From Khoudiadiopia massiliensis (GTDB lineage: Bacteria; Bacillota; Clostridia; Tissierellales; Peptoniphilaceae), in NCBI GenBank assembly GCA_900290095.1, contig OKQS01000001.1:550431-614430 (forward strand): DNA of 64,000 nt. The letters run 5' to 3'. Below are positions 9,157 to 17,211 of the stretch, in pieces (position 1 is the stretch's first letter; each line of letters opens with the position of its first letter). A model generated the notes under the pieces. That model had not been told where the DNA came from. It did not search any database and worked only from the letters and a program-made list of their open reading frames with translations. Made by a program: the position numbers and the translations under genes.

Positions 9157-9182
9157 AAAAAAGCTCCGAAATCTCGGAGCTT
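9157..9182 (-). terminator. Terminator of the large tRNA cluster
   Basis: On the minus strand AGCTCCGA, loop GATT, TCGGAGCT, then TTTTTT, four bases after the 3' end of tRNA-Phe. Confidence 0.9.
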
Positions 9183-9185
9183 GAG

Positions 9186-9258
9186 TGCCCAGAGCCGGAA
9201 TTGAACCAGCGACACGGAGATTTTCAGTCTCCTGCTCTACCGACTGAGCTATCTGGGC
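9186..9258 (-). tRNA. tRNA-Phe (GAA anticodon)
   Basis: 73-nt cloverleaf, acceptor GCCCAGA/TCTGGGC, anticodon GAA in CTGAAAA, T-loop GGTTCAATTCC. Last tRNA of the cluster. Confidence 0.96.
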
Positions 9259-9308
9259 ATATGAATTACTTTATTTATTATAGATAGTTCAACTTTTATG
9301 TCAAGTCC

Positions 9309-9372
9309 AACTCTCAAGCGAAGGAGGGTACCGACTTGAAGACCTAACCACTTGACCACGAGCCTTGCGAAG
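9309..9372 (-). pseudogene. Possible tRNA remnant (D-arm present, no anticodon arm)
   Basis: Between tRNA-Met and tRNA-Phe the minus strand has GGCTCGTGGTCAAGTGGTTA, which looks like the acceptor/D-arm half of a Glu- or Cys-type tRNA, followed almost directly by TTCAAGTCGGTACCC, which resembles a T-arm. No anticodon stem-loop fits between them. A decayed tRNA with an internal deletion is the simplest reading, but it could be chance. Confidence 0.35.
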
Positions 9373-9382
9373 TGGAAATAAG

Positions 9383-9456
9383 TGGGCCATCAGGGACTTG
9401 AACCCCGGACATGCCGGTTATGAGCCGGCTGCTCTAACCTACTGAGCTAATGGCCC
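9383..9456 (-). tRNA. tRNA-Met (CAT anticodon), elongator type
   Basis: 74-nt cloverleaf, acceptor GGGCCAT/ATGGCCC, anticodon CAT. The paired first acceptor position and the absence of an initiator-like anticodon stem argue for elongator Met; tRNA-Ile2 (modified CAU) is a less likely alternative. Confidence 0.9.
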
Positions 9457-9461
9457 CCAAT

Positions 9462-9550
9462 CGGAGAAAGAGGGATTCGAACCCTCGCATCGCTTCAGGC
9501 GATCTACTCCCTTAGCAGGGGAGCCCCTTGAGCCGCTTGGGTATTTCTCC
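9462..9550 (-). tRNA. tRNA-Ser (GCT anticodon)
   Basis: 89 nt with a long variable arm, acceptor GGAGAAA/TTTCTCC, anticodon GCT in CTGCTAA, discriminator G. Confidence 0.96.
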
Positions 9551-9554
9551 ACTA

Positions 9555-9640
9555 CGGAGAGAGAGGGATTCGAACCCCCGTGGGCTTGCGCCCTAACGGT
9601 TTTCAAGACCGCCCCGTTATGACCGCTTCGGTATCTCTCC
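9555..9640 (-). tRNA. tRNA-Ser (TGA anticodon)
   Basis: 86 nt with a long variable arm, acceptor GGAGAGA/TCTCTCC, anticodon TGA in CTTGAAA, discriminator G. Four bases from tRNA-Ser(GCT). Confidence 0.96.
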
Positions 9641-9643
9641 ACA

Positions 9644-9716
9644 TGACCCATCGGGGATTCGAACCCCGGACACCCTGATTAAAAGTCAGGTGCTCTACCG
9701 ACTGAGCTAATGGATC
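9644..9716 (-). tRNA. tRNA-Lys (TTT anticodon)
   Basis: 73-nt cloverleaf, acceptor GATCCAT/ATGGGTC with one T-G pair, anticodon TTT in CTTTTAA. Confidence 0.96.
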
Positions 9717-9791
9717 TTATAAAAATTATCAGGCCCATTAGCGGGCTTCACTGTCGCAGGCACGGGATGGTTCCGGCTCAATAAAGGCAAT

Positions 9792-9815
9792 AAAAAAGTC
9801 CGCCTGATCGGGCTT
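9792..9815 (-). terminator. Weak terminator-like hairpin inside the tRNA cluster
   Basis: On the minus strand, directly after tRNA-Gln(CTG), AAGCCCG can pair with CGGACTT-containing sequence (one mismatch) and is followed by TTTTTT. A second small stem (GCCC/GGGC then an AT-rich tail) lies at 9729-9750. Confidence 0.45.
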
Positions 9816-9816
9816 A

Positions 9817-9889
9817 CTGGGGTAGCAGGGCTCGAACCTGCGAATCCTAGAGTCAGAGTCTAGTGCCTTACCGGCTTGGCTATACCCCA
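9817..9889 (-). tRNA. tRNA-Gln (CTG anticodon)
   Basis: 73-nt cloverleaf, acceptor TGGGGTA/TACCCCA, anticodon CTG in CTCTGAC, discriminator G, T-loop GGTTCGAGCCC. Confidence 0.96.
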
Positions 9890-9913
9890 CTATCAGTAAA
9901 CGACTTGTGTCCA

Positions 9914-9986
9914 CTGGGATAGCAGGATTCGAACCTGCGAAATGCCAGAGTCAAAGTCTGGTGCCTTACCGCTTGGCTATATCCCA
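9914..9986 (-). tRNA. tRNA-Gln (TTG anticodon)
   Basis: 73-nt cloverleaf, acceptor TGGGATA/TATCCCA, anticodon TTG in CTTTGAC. Close relative of the neighbouring tRNA-Gln(CTG), probably by duplication. Confidence 0.96.
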
Positions 9987-9992
9987 CTATAA

Positions 9993-10066
<74 letters not shown>

Positions 10067-10073
10067 AAGATAG

Positions 10074-10112
10074 AAAAAATTTTTACCAAGGCCGTTATAA
10101 AAACGACCTTGG
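10074..10112 (-). terminator. Strong terminator within the tRNA cluster
   Basis: On the minus strand, after tRNA-Thr, CCAAGGTCGTT pairs with AACGGCCTTGG (one G-T pair) around a TTTAT loop, followed by an AT-rich stretch ending in TTTTTT. It should end or thin out the Glu-Val-Asp-Thr transcript before tRNA-Arg. Confidence 0.75.
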
Positions 10113-10115
10113 AAG

Positions 10116-10188
10116 AGCTGGTGAAAGGACTTGAACCCTCAACCTACTGATTACAAGTCAGTTGCTCTACCGATTGAGCTACACCAGC
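10116..10188 (-). tRNA. tRNA-Thr (TGT anticodon)
   Basis: 73-nt cloverleaf, acceptor GCTGGTG/CACCAGC, anticodon TGT in CTTGTAA. Confidence 0.96.
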
Positions 10189-10212
10189 ATATAAACGCCG
10201 AAGCGTTCATTA

Positions 10213-10287
10213 CGACCCGGATGGGGATCGAACCCACGACCTCCAGCGTGACAGGCTGGCATTCTAAACCATCTGAACTACCGGGCC
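10213..10287 (-). tRNA. tRNA-Asp (GTC anticodon)
   Basis: 75-nt cloverleaf, acceptor GGCCCGG/CCGGGTC with one G-T pair, anticodon GTC in CTGTCAC, discriminator G. Confidence 0.96.
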
Positions 10288-10296
10288 TTGTAACAA

Positions 10297-10369
10297 TGGG
10301 CGCTATAGGACTTGAACCTATGACCCCCTGCTTGTAAGGCAGATGCTCTCCCAACTGAGCTAAGCGCCC
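10297..10369 (-). tRNA. tRNA-Val (TAC anticodon)
   Basis: 73-nt cloverleaf, acceptor GGGCGCT/AGCGCCC, anticodon TAC in CTTACAA. Confidence 0.96.
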
Positions 10370-10374
10370 CGGTC

Positions 10375-10446
10375 TGACCCTACCGGGATTCGAACCCGGG
10401 ATACCGCCGTGAAAGGGCGATGTCTTAACCGCTTGACCATAGGGCC
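10375..10446 (-). tRNA. tRNA-Glu (TTC anticodon)
   Basis: 72-nt cloverleaf, acceptor GGCCCTA/TAGGGTC, anticodon TTC in CTTTCAC. First tRNA after the cluster promoter. Confidence 0.96.
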
Positions 10447-10467
10447 CTGAAATTAAGTTACTCACAC

Positions 10468-10496
10468 AGTCTAATTAAAATCAGAGCCTTTGTCAA
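10468..10496 (-). promoter_or_regulatory. Promoter of the tRNA cluster
   Basis: On the minus strand a consensus TTGACA (10491-10496) and TAGACT (10468-10473) are exactly 17 bases apart; transcription would start about 15 bases before tRNA-Glu. The match is strong for a stable-RNA promoter. Confidence 0.8.
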
Positions 10497-10573
10497 GTCT
10501 ATTTTCAAATAACTTGAAAACTTTTACCCTTGGAATCTTTATTATATCAGATAATCAGAAGCTTTCTACCCCA

Positions 10574-11005
10574 CTAAGCCTCTTCAATATGCTCCCCGAT
10601 TGTGTCGCAGTATATGCACCTGTAGGTCTTGGTCTCGGCGTCGGTAAGGCGGAAAATATGGGGCAACTCCTGCTCAATTGAGCTTATGCACCTGGGGTTT
10701 TTGCAATGTATAATATTTGTTACTGTCTCAGGCAGCTCAGGATGAATCTTTTTTACCACCTTGTTATTTTCAATCACGTTTATGGAGATCTTGGGATCAA
10801 AGTATCCCAAGAGTTCAAAATTCAACTTTATAGGCTTGCCAACTTTGAGTATGTCCTTCTTACCTCTTTTTTTGGAATCCGCATGTTCGATCAGGGCAAC
10901 CTGGCAATCCAGCTTATCAAGCTCAAGATAGTGGTACAGGGCCCTTCCCTGGCCGTTAGGAATGTGGTCGATTACTATGCCTTCTTTTAAATCTCCTAAA
11001 ATCAT
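10574..11005 (-). CDS. pyrI: Aspartate carbamoyltransferase regulatory subunit
   Basis: 143 residues. PyrI binds nucleotide effectors in its N-terminal domain and docks on PyrB through a zinc domain. The four zinc cysteines are C101, C106, C130 and C133 (HCKNPRCIS and YRCIYCD). It overlaps pyrB by the ATGA junction, so the two subunits are translationally coupled, fitting a holoenzyme with allosteric control. The presence of PyrI beside PyrR-type attenuation is less usual than in Bacillus, where ATCase is unregulated, but is known in some clostridia. Last gene of the pyr operon. Confidence 0.95.
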   Translation of the reverse strand: MILGDLKEGIVIDHIPNGQGRALYHYLELDKLDCQVALIEHADSKKRGKKDILKVGKPIKLNFELLGYFDPKISINVIENNKVVKKIHPELPETVTNIIHCKNPRCISSIEQELPHIFRLTDAETKTYRCIYCDTIGEHIEEA

Positions 11006-11919
11006 TTTTCAACCCCCAATAATTTCATAATAAGTGCCATTCTTATAAATTTGCCGTTCTTCACCTGGCGGAAATATGCAGCCCTTGGATCTGAGTCAAC
11101 CGCTGTTGATATTTCATTAACCCTTGGCAGAGGATGAAGGATCCTCATATCCTCTTTCGCATTTTTGAGCTTGGCCGGGGTCAAAATATATGAATCTTTG
11201 AGTCTCATATAGTCGGCCTCGTTGAAAAATCTTTCTTTTTGTACCCTGGTCATATAGAGTATATCGAGTTTAGGCATGGCCTCATCAAGTAACCTTATCT
11301 CTTCATATGGGATCTTATTTTTATCCAGGATTTCCGTTTTGACATTCTCCGGCAATTCCAGTTCCTCAGGAGAGATCAATATGAACTTAATATTCTTATA
11401 TCTGGACATGGCCATTATTAGCGAATGAACAGTCCTGCCGAATTTAAGGTCTCCACAGCAGCCCACAACCAGATTATCCAAGTGGCCCATCTCCCTCGAT
11501 ATGGTCAAAAGGTCTGTCAGGGTCTGAGTGGGATGGTGGTGGCCCCCGTCGCCGGCATTAATCACCGGTATATCAACATTATTGGCCGCTACCAGGGGTG
11601 CCCCTTCTTTGGGATGCCTCATGGCTATGATATCGGCGAAACACTCAGCCGTCCTGGCTGTATCAGCAACCGACTCTCCCTTTGCAACTGATGATGCCCC
11701 GGCTGAAGAAAATCCCAAAACATTGCCTCCCAGGTTCATCATTGCCGATGTGAAAGAAAGCCTGGTTCTGGTTGACGGTTCATAGAAAAGTGTTGCCAAT
11801 ATCTTGTTCTCACAAGCTTTCCTATATTGATCGGGATGCTCAATTATGTCCTCGGCCACCTTGATGAGTTGGTCGATTTCTTGGGGACTTAGATCATTAA
11901 TTTTTATCAGATCTTTCAT
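11002..11919 (-). CDS. pyrB: Aspartate carbamoyltransferase catalytic subunit
   Basis: Condenses carbamoyl phosphate and aspartate to carbamoyl-aspartate, the first committed step of pyrimidine synthesis. 305 residues, normal length. The carbamoyl-phosphate loop STRTR is at 49-53, followed by [14 protein letters not shown] and PLPRVNEIS for the aspartate side. It belongs to the ATCase and not the OTC branch (PLPRVNE in place of HCLP). A good GGAGG site precedes the ATG at 11919, 29 bases after pyrE. Carbamoyl phosphate synthase genes are not in the window. Confidence 0.96.
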   Translation of the reverse strand: MKDLIKINDLSPQEIDQLIKVAEDIIEHPDQYRKACENKILATLFYEPSTRTRLSFTSAMMNLGGNVLGFSSAGASSVAKGESVADTARTAECFADIIAMRHPKEGAPLVAANNVDIPVINAGDGGHHHPTQTLTDLLTISREMGHLDNLVVGCCGDLKFGRTVHSLIMAMSRYKNIKFILISPEELELPENVKTEILDKNKIPYEEIRLLDEAMPKLDILYMTRVQKERFFNEADYMRLKDSYILTPAKLKNAKEDMRILHPLPRVNEISTAVDSDPRAAYFRQVKNGKFIRMALIMKLLGVEK

Positions 11920-11948
11920 TTTTCCTCCTAATTTAAATTTATAGGCCC

Positions 11949-12596
11949 TTAAGCCCTTATCCAGGATTCATCATCCGGATTATCCCTGAAAGCCAGCAGT
12001 TTTACCTTATCCTCTTCTTTTATATATGAAGACTTGGCAGCTGTCTCTATTATGGTGTCAAAGTTCGTAAGGCTATAAACTGACAGGTTTTCTTCTTTGA
12101 AATTATTTTTGGATTTTTCCATATTGTAGGAAAAGATTGATATGGCTCCAAGAACATCAGCTCCGGCATCTCTCAAGCATCTTACACACTCCAGTAGAGA
12201 TCCTCCGGTTGAAATAAGGTCCTCAATAACGACGACCTTTGAGCCCTTTTCAAGTTTGCCCTCTATCCTGTTGTTCCTGCCATGGTCCTTGGAAGAAGAC
12301 CTGACATATCCCATAGGCAGGCCCAGCAGGTCGGCAACGATTGCAGCATGGGCTATGCCGGCTGTGGCCGTTCCCATAAGCACCCGTGCTTCAGGAAAGT
12401 GGTCTTTGACCATCTGAGCCAAGGCCTTTTCCACCTTGGTCCTGAGCTCGGGATATGACAAGATCAACCTGTTATCCGTGTAGATTGGGGACTTTATACC
12501 TGAAGCCCATACAAAAGGCTGATCAGGTCTCAAAAACACGGCCTTAATATCCAAAAGTCCACCGGATATTTCTTCTCTTATTTCCCTATTTTCCAC
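11949..12596 (-). CDS. pyrE: Orotate phosphoribosyltransferase
   Basis: Transfers the phosphoribosyl group of PRPP to orotate to give OMP. The PRPP motif [16 protein letters not shown] and the substrate region [15 protein letters not shown] are visible. I place the start at GTG 12596: AAGGAGG sits five bases before it, whereas an upstream TTG at 12611 would overlap that ribosome binding site. This gives 215 residues and an 11-base overlap with the end of pyrF, so translation is coupled. Confidence 0.94.
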   Translation of the reverse strand: MENREIREEISGGLLDIKAVFLRPDQPFVWASGIKSPIYTDNRLILSYPELRTKVEKALAQMVKDHFPEARVLMGTATAGIAHAAIVADLLGLPMGYVRSSSKDHGRNNRIEGKLEKGSKVVVIEDLISTGGSLLECVRCLRDAGADVLGAISIFSYNMEKSKNNFKEENLSVYSLTNFDTIIETAAKSSYIKEEDKVKLLAFRDNPDDESWIRA

Positions 12597-13311
12597 AAGC
12601 GCCTCCTTCAAATTCGGCTACCGCCCTTTTCAAGGCTGATACAGGGTCATCAGCCCCCGTTATTGCCCTTCCCATTACTATATAGCTTGATCCCAGCTGA
12701 CCCGCCATATGTGGATCACAGACCCTTTTCTGGTCCTGCCTGTCCTGGCCCTTAAACCTTATCCCGGGAGTAACCGTCAAAAACTCTTGCCCAAGATTGT
12801 CGTGTATCAGCTTTGATTCCAGGGGTGAGCACACAACCCCGTCCAGGCCGGCCTTTTTGGTCAAACTCGCATAGCTGAGTATCCTGTCCTCGATTTTTCC
12901 GTCTATCCCCAATTCATCATTCATAATCTCCTGGGATATCGACGTAAGTTGAGTGACGGCTATAAGTTCCGGCCTTTTTAAGAGGCCGCTTTTTTCTGCC
13001 CCCTCTTCAAGGCCTTCGAGTCCGGCCTTCATCATCTCCAATCCACCCACAGCGTGGAGATTTACCATATCCACATCCAGACAGGCCAGGTTCCTCATGG
13101 CCGATTTTACGGTGTTGGGTATGTCGTGGAGTTTCAGGTCCAGGAAAATCTTATGGCCCCTCTCTTTAACCTCTCTGACAATTGACGGGCCTTCCCTATA
13201 AAAGATTTCCATGCCCAGCTTGAGATATAGCTTTTGGTCGAATTGGTCCAAAAAATTAAGCAGGCCGGCCTTGTCCGGAAAATCCATGGCAATTATGACT
13301 TCTTTTTTCAT
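12586..13311 (-). CDS. pyrF: Orotidine 5'-phosphate decarboxylase
   Basis: Decarboxylates OMP to UMP. 241 residues. The catalytic DxKxxD is D58-K60-D63 in FLDLKLHDIPNT. VTPGIR and a GSSYIVMGRAIT phosphate-binding loop follow, as in the family. The ATG at 13311 is preceded by GAGGG. It lies 48 bases after pyrD and overlaps pyrE. Confidence 0.95.
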   Translation of the reverse strand: MKKEVIIAMDFPDKAGLLNFLDQFDQKLYLKLGMEIFYREGPSIVREVKERGHKIFLDLKLHDIPNTVKSAMRNLACLDVDMVNLHAVGGLEMMKAGLEGLEEGAEKSGLLKRPELIAVTQLTSISQEIMNDELGIDGKIEDRILSYASLTKKAGLDGVVCSPLESKLIHDNLGQEFLTVTPGIRFKGQDRQDQKRVCDPHMAGQLGSSYIVMGRAITGADDPVSALKRAVAEFEGGACGK

Positions 13312-13359
13312 TTTTCCCTCTTTTCGATTAGTTAAATACCTCTCATTAACCTTAAGATA

Positions 13360-14295
13360 TTATGAGTGGGCCTTTCCTATGATTTGACTGATCCGGTCTA
13401 TGCCGAGCCTATCCATGACTTTCGGTAAATCTTCGATAATTCTTGGGCAGGCATAGGGGTCCCTCAGGTTCTCCGCCCCTATCTGGACACACGAAGCCCC
13501 GGCCATCATCATCTCCAAAACATTCTCGGCACTTGATATTCCCCCCATGCCGATTATAGGAAGTTTTGTAGCCTTATAAACCCGGTAAACCATTGACAGG
13601 GCTAATGGGAAAATCGCCGGCCCCGACAGGCCCCCAAAGGTGTTGGCTAAAATCGGCTTGCCCGATTTCAGATCCAGCCTCATACCCAAAAAGGTGTTGA
13701 CCAGGCTGAGGCCGTCCGCTCCCGCCTCCCGGCAGGCCAGGGCAATATTTTCTATTGACCCGGTATTGGGCGACAATTTTATAAAAATAGGCTTCCTGCA
13801 GGCTTTTTTTACTGCCTCAGTCACCTTGGCAGCCTGGACGGGATCAACTCCAAAGGCCATCCCGCCACCATGGACATTGGGACAGGATATGTTGATCTCC
13901 AGAAGTCCTACATTTGGAGCTTCTTCAAGCTTCTTGGCACACTCGACATACTCCTCTATGGAAAAGCCGCACACATTGGCAATTACCGGTTTCTTGTAGA
14001 ATTCTTTCATCTCGGGCAGGATCTTGTTAACCACCTCTTGTGATCCCGGATTTTCAAGGCCCACGGAATTCAACATGCCGCTCGGACACTCGGCAATTCT
14101 TGGAGCCGGATTGCCCTCCCTTGCTTCCAAAGTGGTTCCCTTGATCGAAATGGATCCCAAAATATTAATGTCGTAAAGCTGTGAAAATTCATGGCCGAAA
14201 GCGAAGGTACCTGAAGCCGGAATAATTGGATTGTCCAAGACCATGTCTCCGATTTTCACCTCAAGCCTATTTAAATCTGATCTTTCTTTCACCAT
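13360..14295 (-). CDS. pyrD: Dihydroorotate dehydrogenase, class 1B catalytic subunit
   Basis: FMN enzyme oxidising dihydroorotate to orotate and passing electrons to PyrK. 311 residues. NISCPNVHGGG carries the class 1 active-site cysteine; IFIKLSPN, IGMGGI and GASCVQIGAE form the FMN and phosphate sites. The start ATG lies inside the last codons of pyrK with GGAGG six bases upstream (overlap 7 bases). Pairing with PyrK shows that the electron acceptor is NAD, not fumarate. Confidence 0.96.
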   Translation of the reverse strand: MVKERSDLNRLEVKIGDMVLDNPIIPASGTFAFGHEFSQLYDINILGSISIKGTTLEAREGNPAPRIAECPSGMLNSVGLENPGSQEVVNKILPEMKEFYKKPVIANVCGFSIEEYVECAKKLEEAPNVGLLEINISCPNVHGGGMAFGVDPVQAAKVTEAVKKACRKPIFIKLSPNTGSIENIALACREAGADGLSLVNTFLGMRLDLKSGKPILANTFGGLSGPAIFPLALSMVYRVYKATKLPIIGMGGISSAENVLEMMMAGASCVQIGAENLRDPYACPRIIEDLPKVMDRLGIDRISQIIGKAHS

Positions 14296-15044
14296 ATGAT
14301 GTCCTCCAAATCGAAAACGGGCCCCTCCTTACAGACTCTTTTCATGCCTCGGGCCGTCTTTATGCTGCAGCCCATGCAGGCTCCGAAGCCGCAGGCCATC
14401 CTCTCTTCAAGAGAGAACTCCCCCTTCAAATTATGTTTCTTCATTACTTCTGCCAGGGATTTAAGCATAACTTTGGGGCCGCAGGCGTAGACCCTTGCCT
14501 TTTCCGGTCTTGTGCGGTCAAAATAATCCTTAAAAAGTTCAACTGCATTACCCTTAAATTCCATTTCACCATCAAGGCTTGCCACATGAATTTCCGCTCC
14601 GATTTTTTCAAAATCTTTCAGCATAAATGATTGGGATTTTGTATTAAAACCGACAAATACGACGGGTTTCAAGCCCTTTTCTATAAGTTTTTTTGACAGA
14701 AAATACATGGGAGGAAGTCCCACTCCACCACCTACAATAAAAACATTCCGAACGGCTTGGTCCATATCGAAGCCCCGACCCAAACTCATCAAAACCTTGA
14801 GTCTGCCATGGTCAATTTTTGAGAGGCTGTCGGTACCTTTTCCAAAGACCTTATACACCAACCTTAAGCGCTTGCCCTCAATATCGCAGATAGATATTGG
14901 CCTTCTTAGAAAAAAGCCTTCCAAGCCCAGCTGGACAAACTGGCCGGGAACAGCCCCTTCAAGGTCTTCCCCTTCCAGTACCAGGTCGTAAATATTGTCG
15001 TTTAGGGGCTTGTTTGAGACAATTCTGAGCATGAGGTCTTTCAT
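14289..15044 (-). CDS. pyrK: Dihydroorotate dehydrogenase electron transfer subunit
   Basis: Iron-sulfur flavoprotein that moves electrons from PyrD to NAD. 251 residues. The FAD motif RRPISIC is at 48-53, a GGGVGLPP nucleotide loop at 105-112, and the [2Fe-2S] cysteines are C218, C223, C226 and C238. The ATG overlaps the pyrC stop by the ATGA junction. Confidence 0.96.
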   Translation of the reverse strand: MKDLMLRIVSNKPLNDNIYDLVLEGEDLEGAVPGQFVQLGLEGFFLRRPISICDIEGKRLRLVYKVFGKGTDSLSKIDHGRLKVLMSLGRGFDMDQAVRNVFIVGGGVGLPPMYFLSKKLIEKGLKPVVFVGFNTKSQSFMLKDFEKIGAEIHVASLDGEMEFKGNAVELFKDYFDRTRPEKARVYACGPKVMLKSLAEVMKKHNLKGEFSLEERMACGFGACMGCSIKTARGMKRVCKEGPVFDLEDIIW

Positions 15045-16384
15045 TTTACCGCCCTCTTTTCAATAGCATCCTGATTTATATATGCAAAGTTCCCTTCAAC
15101 CATTGTCATAAGGCAAGACCCGTAAACTTCTTTTCCGGTAAATGGTGAACTCTTTCCCTTGGACAGGAAATCTTCAGGATCAACTATGTAGCTGTCTTCC
15201 AAGTCGAATATGGTGAAATTGGCCTTATTTCCCGGCATTAAACCCAATTCGGGATCAGCCTTTATGCCCCTGGGAGCTTTTACTGAATCCAAAGCAAGGG
15301 TTCTATATGGCTTGATGGATAAGAGGTAGACTAAATCCTCCAAGTCTATAATTCCTGTTCTTACCAGGTCCGTGTAGCAAACGGGAAAGGCGGTTTCAAG
15401 GCCGACAATACCGTTTAATGACTTGTCCAGGCCCCTTGATTTTTCCTCTTCCGAATGAGGGGCATGATCGGTTGCTATGGCATCCAGCTTTCCTGAACGC
15501 ATGGCCTTTCTCAGGGCCTCCCTGTCCTCGGCCCCCCTGATAGGAGGATTCATTTTAAATCTCCCTTCCTCCTGTAAATCCATATCTGTCAAGGTCAGGT
15601 AATGGGGCCCGGTCTCAAAGCTGACATTCAGGCCCTTGTCCTTGGCCTTTAGAATCTCAGCTACTGATTCTTTGCTTGATACATGGCAAACATGGTAGTG
15701 GACCCCTGATTTTTCGGCTAAATCCAGGTCCCTTTTAACCTGCTCATATTCTGAAGCTGAAGGATTGCCCTTATGCCCGTGAAGCCTTGCATATTCCCCA
15801 TCATGTATAACTCCGCCCTTGACCAGCCTTATGTCCTCTGCGTGGGCTACTATGGCCTTATTGAGCTTCTTGGCCTTTTTCATAGCCTCTTCCATCAGCT
15901 TTTCATCCATGACCCCGACTCCGTCGTCGGTGAAGGCGGCCACATAGGGAGCCAGATCTTCCATGGCCGAAAGCTCATGACCCTGCTCACCCCGGCTTAT
16001 AGATGCATAGGGGATAATCCTTGGAATAGCCCGCTTTTTTGCAGCCTCTCTTATCCTGTCTGTCTGGACCTTGAGATTTTCCAATGTATCCGGAACGGGG
16101 TTCAGATTGGGCATGGTGCAGACGCTGGTATAGCCTCCGTGGGCGGCAGCCATGGCCCCGCTCTCAATGGTCTCCTTATACTCTTTTCCGGGCTCTCTGA
16201 AGTGGACATGGAGGTCACAGAAACCGGGGAACAAGTGTAGACCCCGTCCGTCAATGATTTGAGTGTCCGGGTCCACTTTTTCAGTGGCATTGGTAAGGAT
16301 CCCGTCTTTTATATAAATGTCGCCCTGTTTAAACTGCTTATCTTTATATATCTTTATGCCTTTAATAAATATTGATTGGGTCAT
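15041..16384 (-). CDS. pyrC: Dihydroorotase
   Basis: Cyclises carbamoyl-aspartate to dihydroorotate. 447 residues, a long amidohydrolase of the class I type used by Gram-positives. Metal ligands appear as DLHVHFREPG (HxH), HAEDIRL, HVCHVSS and IATDHAPHS. It lies 12 bases after pyrR, with AGGAGG before the ATG, and overlaps pyrK by the stop codon. Confidence 0.95.
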   Translation of the reverse strand: MTQSIFIKGIKIYKDKQFKQGDIYIKDGILTNATEKVDPDTQIIDGRGLHLFPGFCDLHVHFREPGKEYKETIESGAMAAAHGGYTSVCTMPNLNPVPDTLENLKVQTDRIREAAKKRAIPRIIPYASISRGEQGHELSAMEDLAPYVAAFTDDGVGVMDEKLMEEAMKKAKKLNKAIVAHAEDIRLVKGGVIHDGEYARLHGHKGNPSASEYEQVKRDLDLAEKSGVHYHVCHVSSKESVAEILKAKDKGLNVSFETGPHYLTLTDMDLQEEGRFKMNPPIRGAEDREALRKAMRSGKLDAIATDHAPHSEEEKSRGLDKSLNGIVGLETAFPVCYTDLVRTGIIDLEDLVYLLSIKPYRTLALDSVKAPRGIKADPELGLMPGNKANFTIFDLEDSYIVDPEDFLSKGKSSPFTGKEVYGSCLMTMVEGNFAYINQDAIEKRAVK

Positions 16385-16396
16385 TTTTCCTCCTCA

Positions 16397-16945
16397 TCAG
16401 TTTCTTTCTTTTTCCATTAAAAGAACCTGACACTCGCCATCATAGTCCGGCAGCTCCACCCTGACAATTTCATTTCTCGATGTTGGGACATTCTTCCCCA
16501 CAAAATCCGGCCTTATAGGCATCTCCCTGTGTCCCCTGTCTATTAGGCAGGCCAGCCGTATGGCCTTGGGCCTTCCCATGCTTATTACCGCCTCCATGGC
16601 GGCCCTGGCAGTCCTCCCGGTATAGATTACGTCATCCACAATTATTACCGACCGGTTTTGACATTTGAGGTCTGATATGCCCTTGTCGGAGATCCTTGCC
16701 TGGTCCCCGATTTCAGTCAGGTCATCCCTATATAAAGAAATATCCAGGTAGCCGGTCTCCACCTCAACATGTCCTATTTCTTTTAAGTTGTTCTCAAGGA
16801 TTTTAGCCAGGGGCACCCCCCTCCTCTTTATCCCCAGAACTATATATTTGGATTCTTCAGGGTCCCTTTCGATTATCTCATGGGCCATTCTTTTCAGGGA
16901 TCTTTCAATAGCCGCCCGGTCCATAAGCTTGGCCTTGACCTTCAT
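16397..16945 (-). CDS. pyrR: Bifunctional pyr operon attenuation regulator / uracil phosphoribosyltransferase
   Basis: 182 residues. PyrR binds UMP and the pyr leader RNA to favour termination, and has UPRTase activity. The PRPP motif SVIIVDDVIYTGRTAR and the family signature IKRRGVPLAKILENN are visible. First gene of the operon, about 50 bases after the leader terminator; AGGAAAGGA precedes the ATG. Autoregulation through that leader is the expected mode. Confidence 0.94.
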   Translation of the reverse strand: MKVKAKLMDRAAIERSLKRMAHEIIERDPEESKYIVLGIKRRGVPLAKILENNLKEIGHVEVETGYLDISLYRDDLTEIGDQARISDKGISDLKCQNRSVIIVDDVIYTGRTARAAMEAVISMGRPKAIRLACLIDRGHREMPIRPDFVGKNVPTSRNEIVRVELPDYDGECQVLLMEKERN

Positions 16946-16997
16946 AAACTTTTCCTTTCCTAATAATAAGCAAAATTTTTTAACCTTATGTTAAGCA

Positions 16998-17033
16998 TAA
17001 AAAAACGTCCCCACGGTCAGACCGTAAGGACGT
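16998..17033 (-). terminator. Attenuator terminator of the pyr leader
   Basis: Perfect 13-bp stem including two G-T pairs, three-base loop, then TTTTTTTA on the minus strand. It stands between the promoter and pyrR. Confidence 0.85.
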
Positions 17034-17161
17034 AAATCATCCGAATATGCTTGCCGGCTCAAGGCTCGGACAAGTCCACTTTACCCATCGGGCAATTCCT
17101 CTTTCGGGTCTCTCTGTACCGCATTTAAAGAAGTAATATGTTTTAAATTTTTCTATTAACC
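16998..17161 (-). promoter_or_regulatory. pyr operon leader with attenuator (putative PyrR-binding RNA)
   Basis: The transcribed leader before pyrR ends in a very stable 13-bp hairpin (17005-17017 with 17021-17033, loop 3 nt) followed by seven T residues, placed upstream of the first gene, which is the hallmark of attenuation. About 75 bases before it the RNA contains GGTACAGAGAGACC (17107-17120), close to the known PyrR binding loop (GTCCAGAGAGGC type): the purine-rich AGAGA loop closed by short stems with one bulged base. The exact antiterminator was not derived by folding. Confidence 0.7.
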
Positions 17162-17167
17162 TTACCA

Positions 17168-17196
17168 ATCATAAAATAACCATCCGGTTTGGTCAA
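17168..17196 (-). promoter_or_regulatory. pyr operon promoter
   Basis: TTGACC (17191-17196) and TATGAT (17168-17173) on the minus strand with a 17-base spacer, placed just after the map stop codon and about 130 bases before the attenuator. Confidence 0.75.
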
Positions 17197-17211
17197 GTCC
17201 CAAGGCTCATT

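Noticed and set aside
15773..16240. 155-codon plus-strand frame
   Set aside because: Antisense to pyrC, whose full-length protein and motifs are clear.
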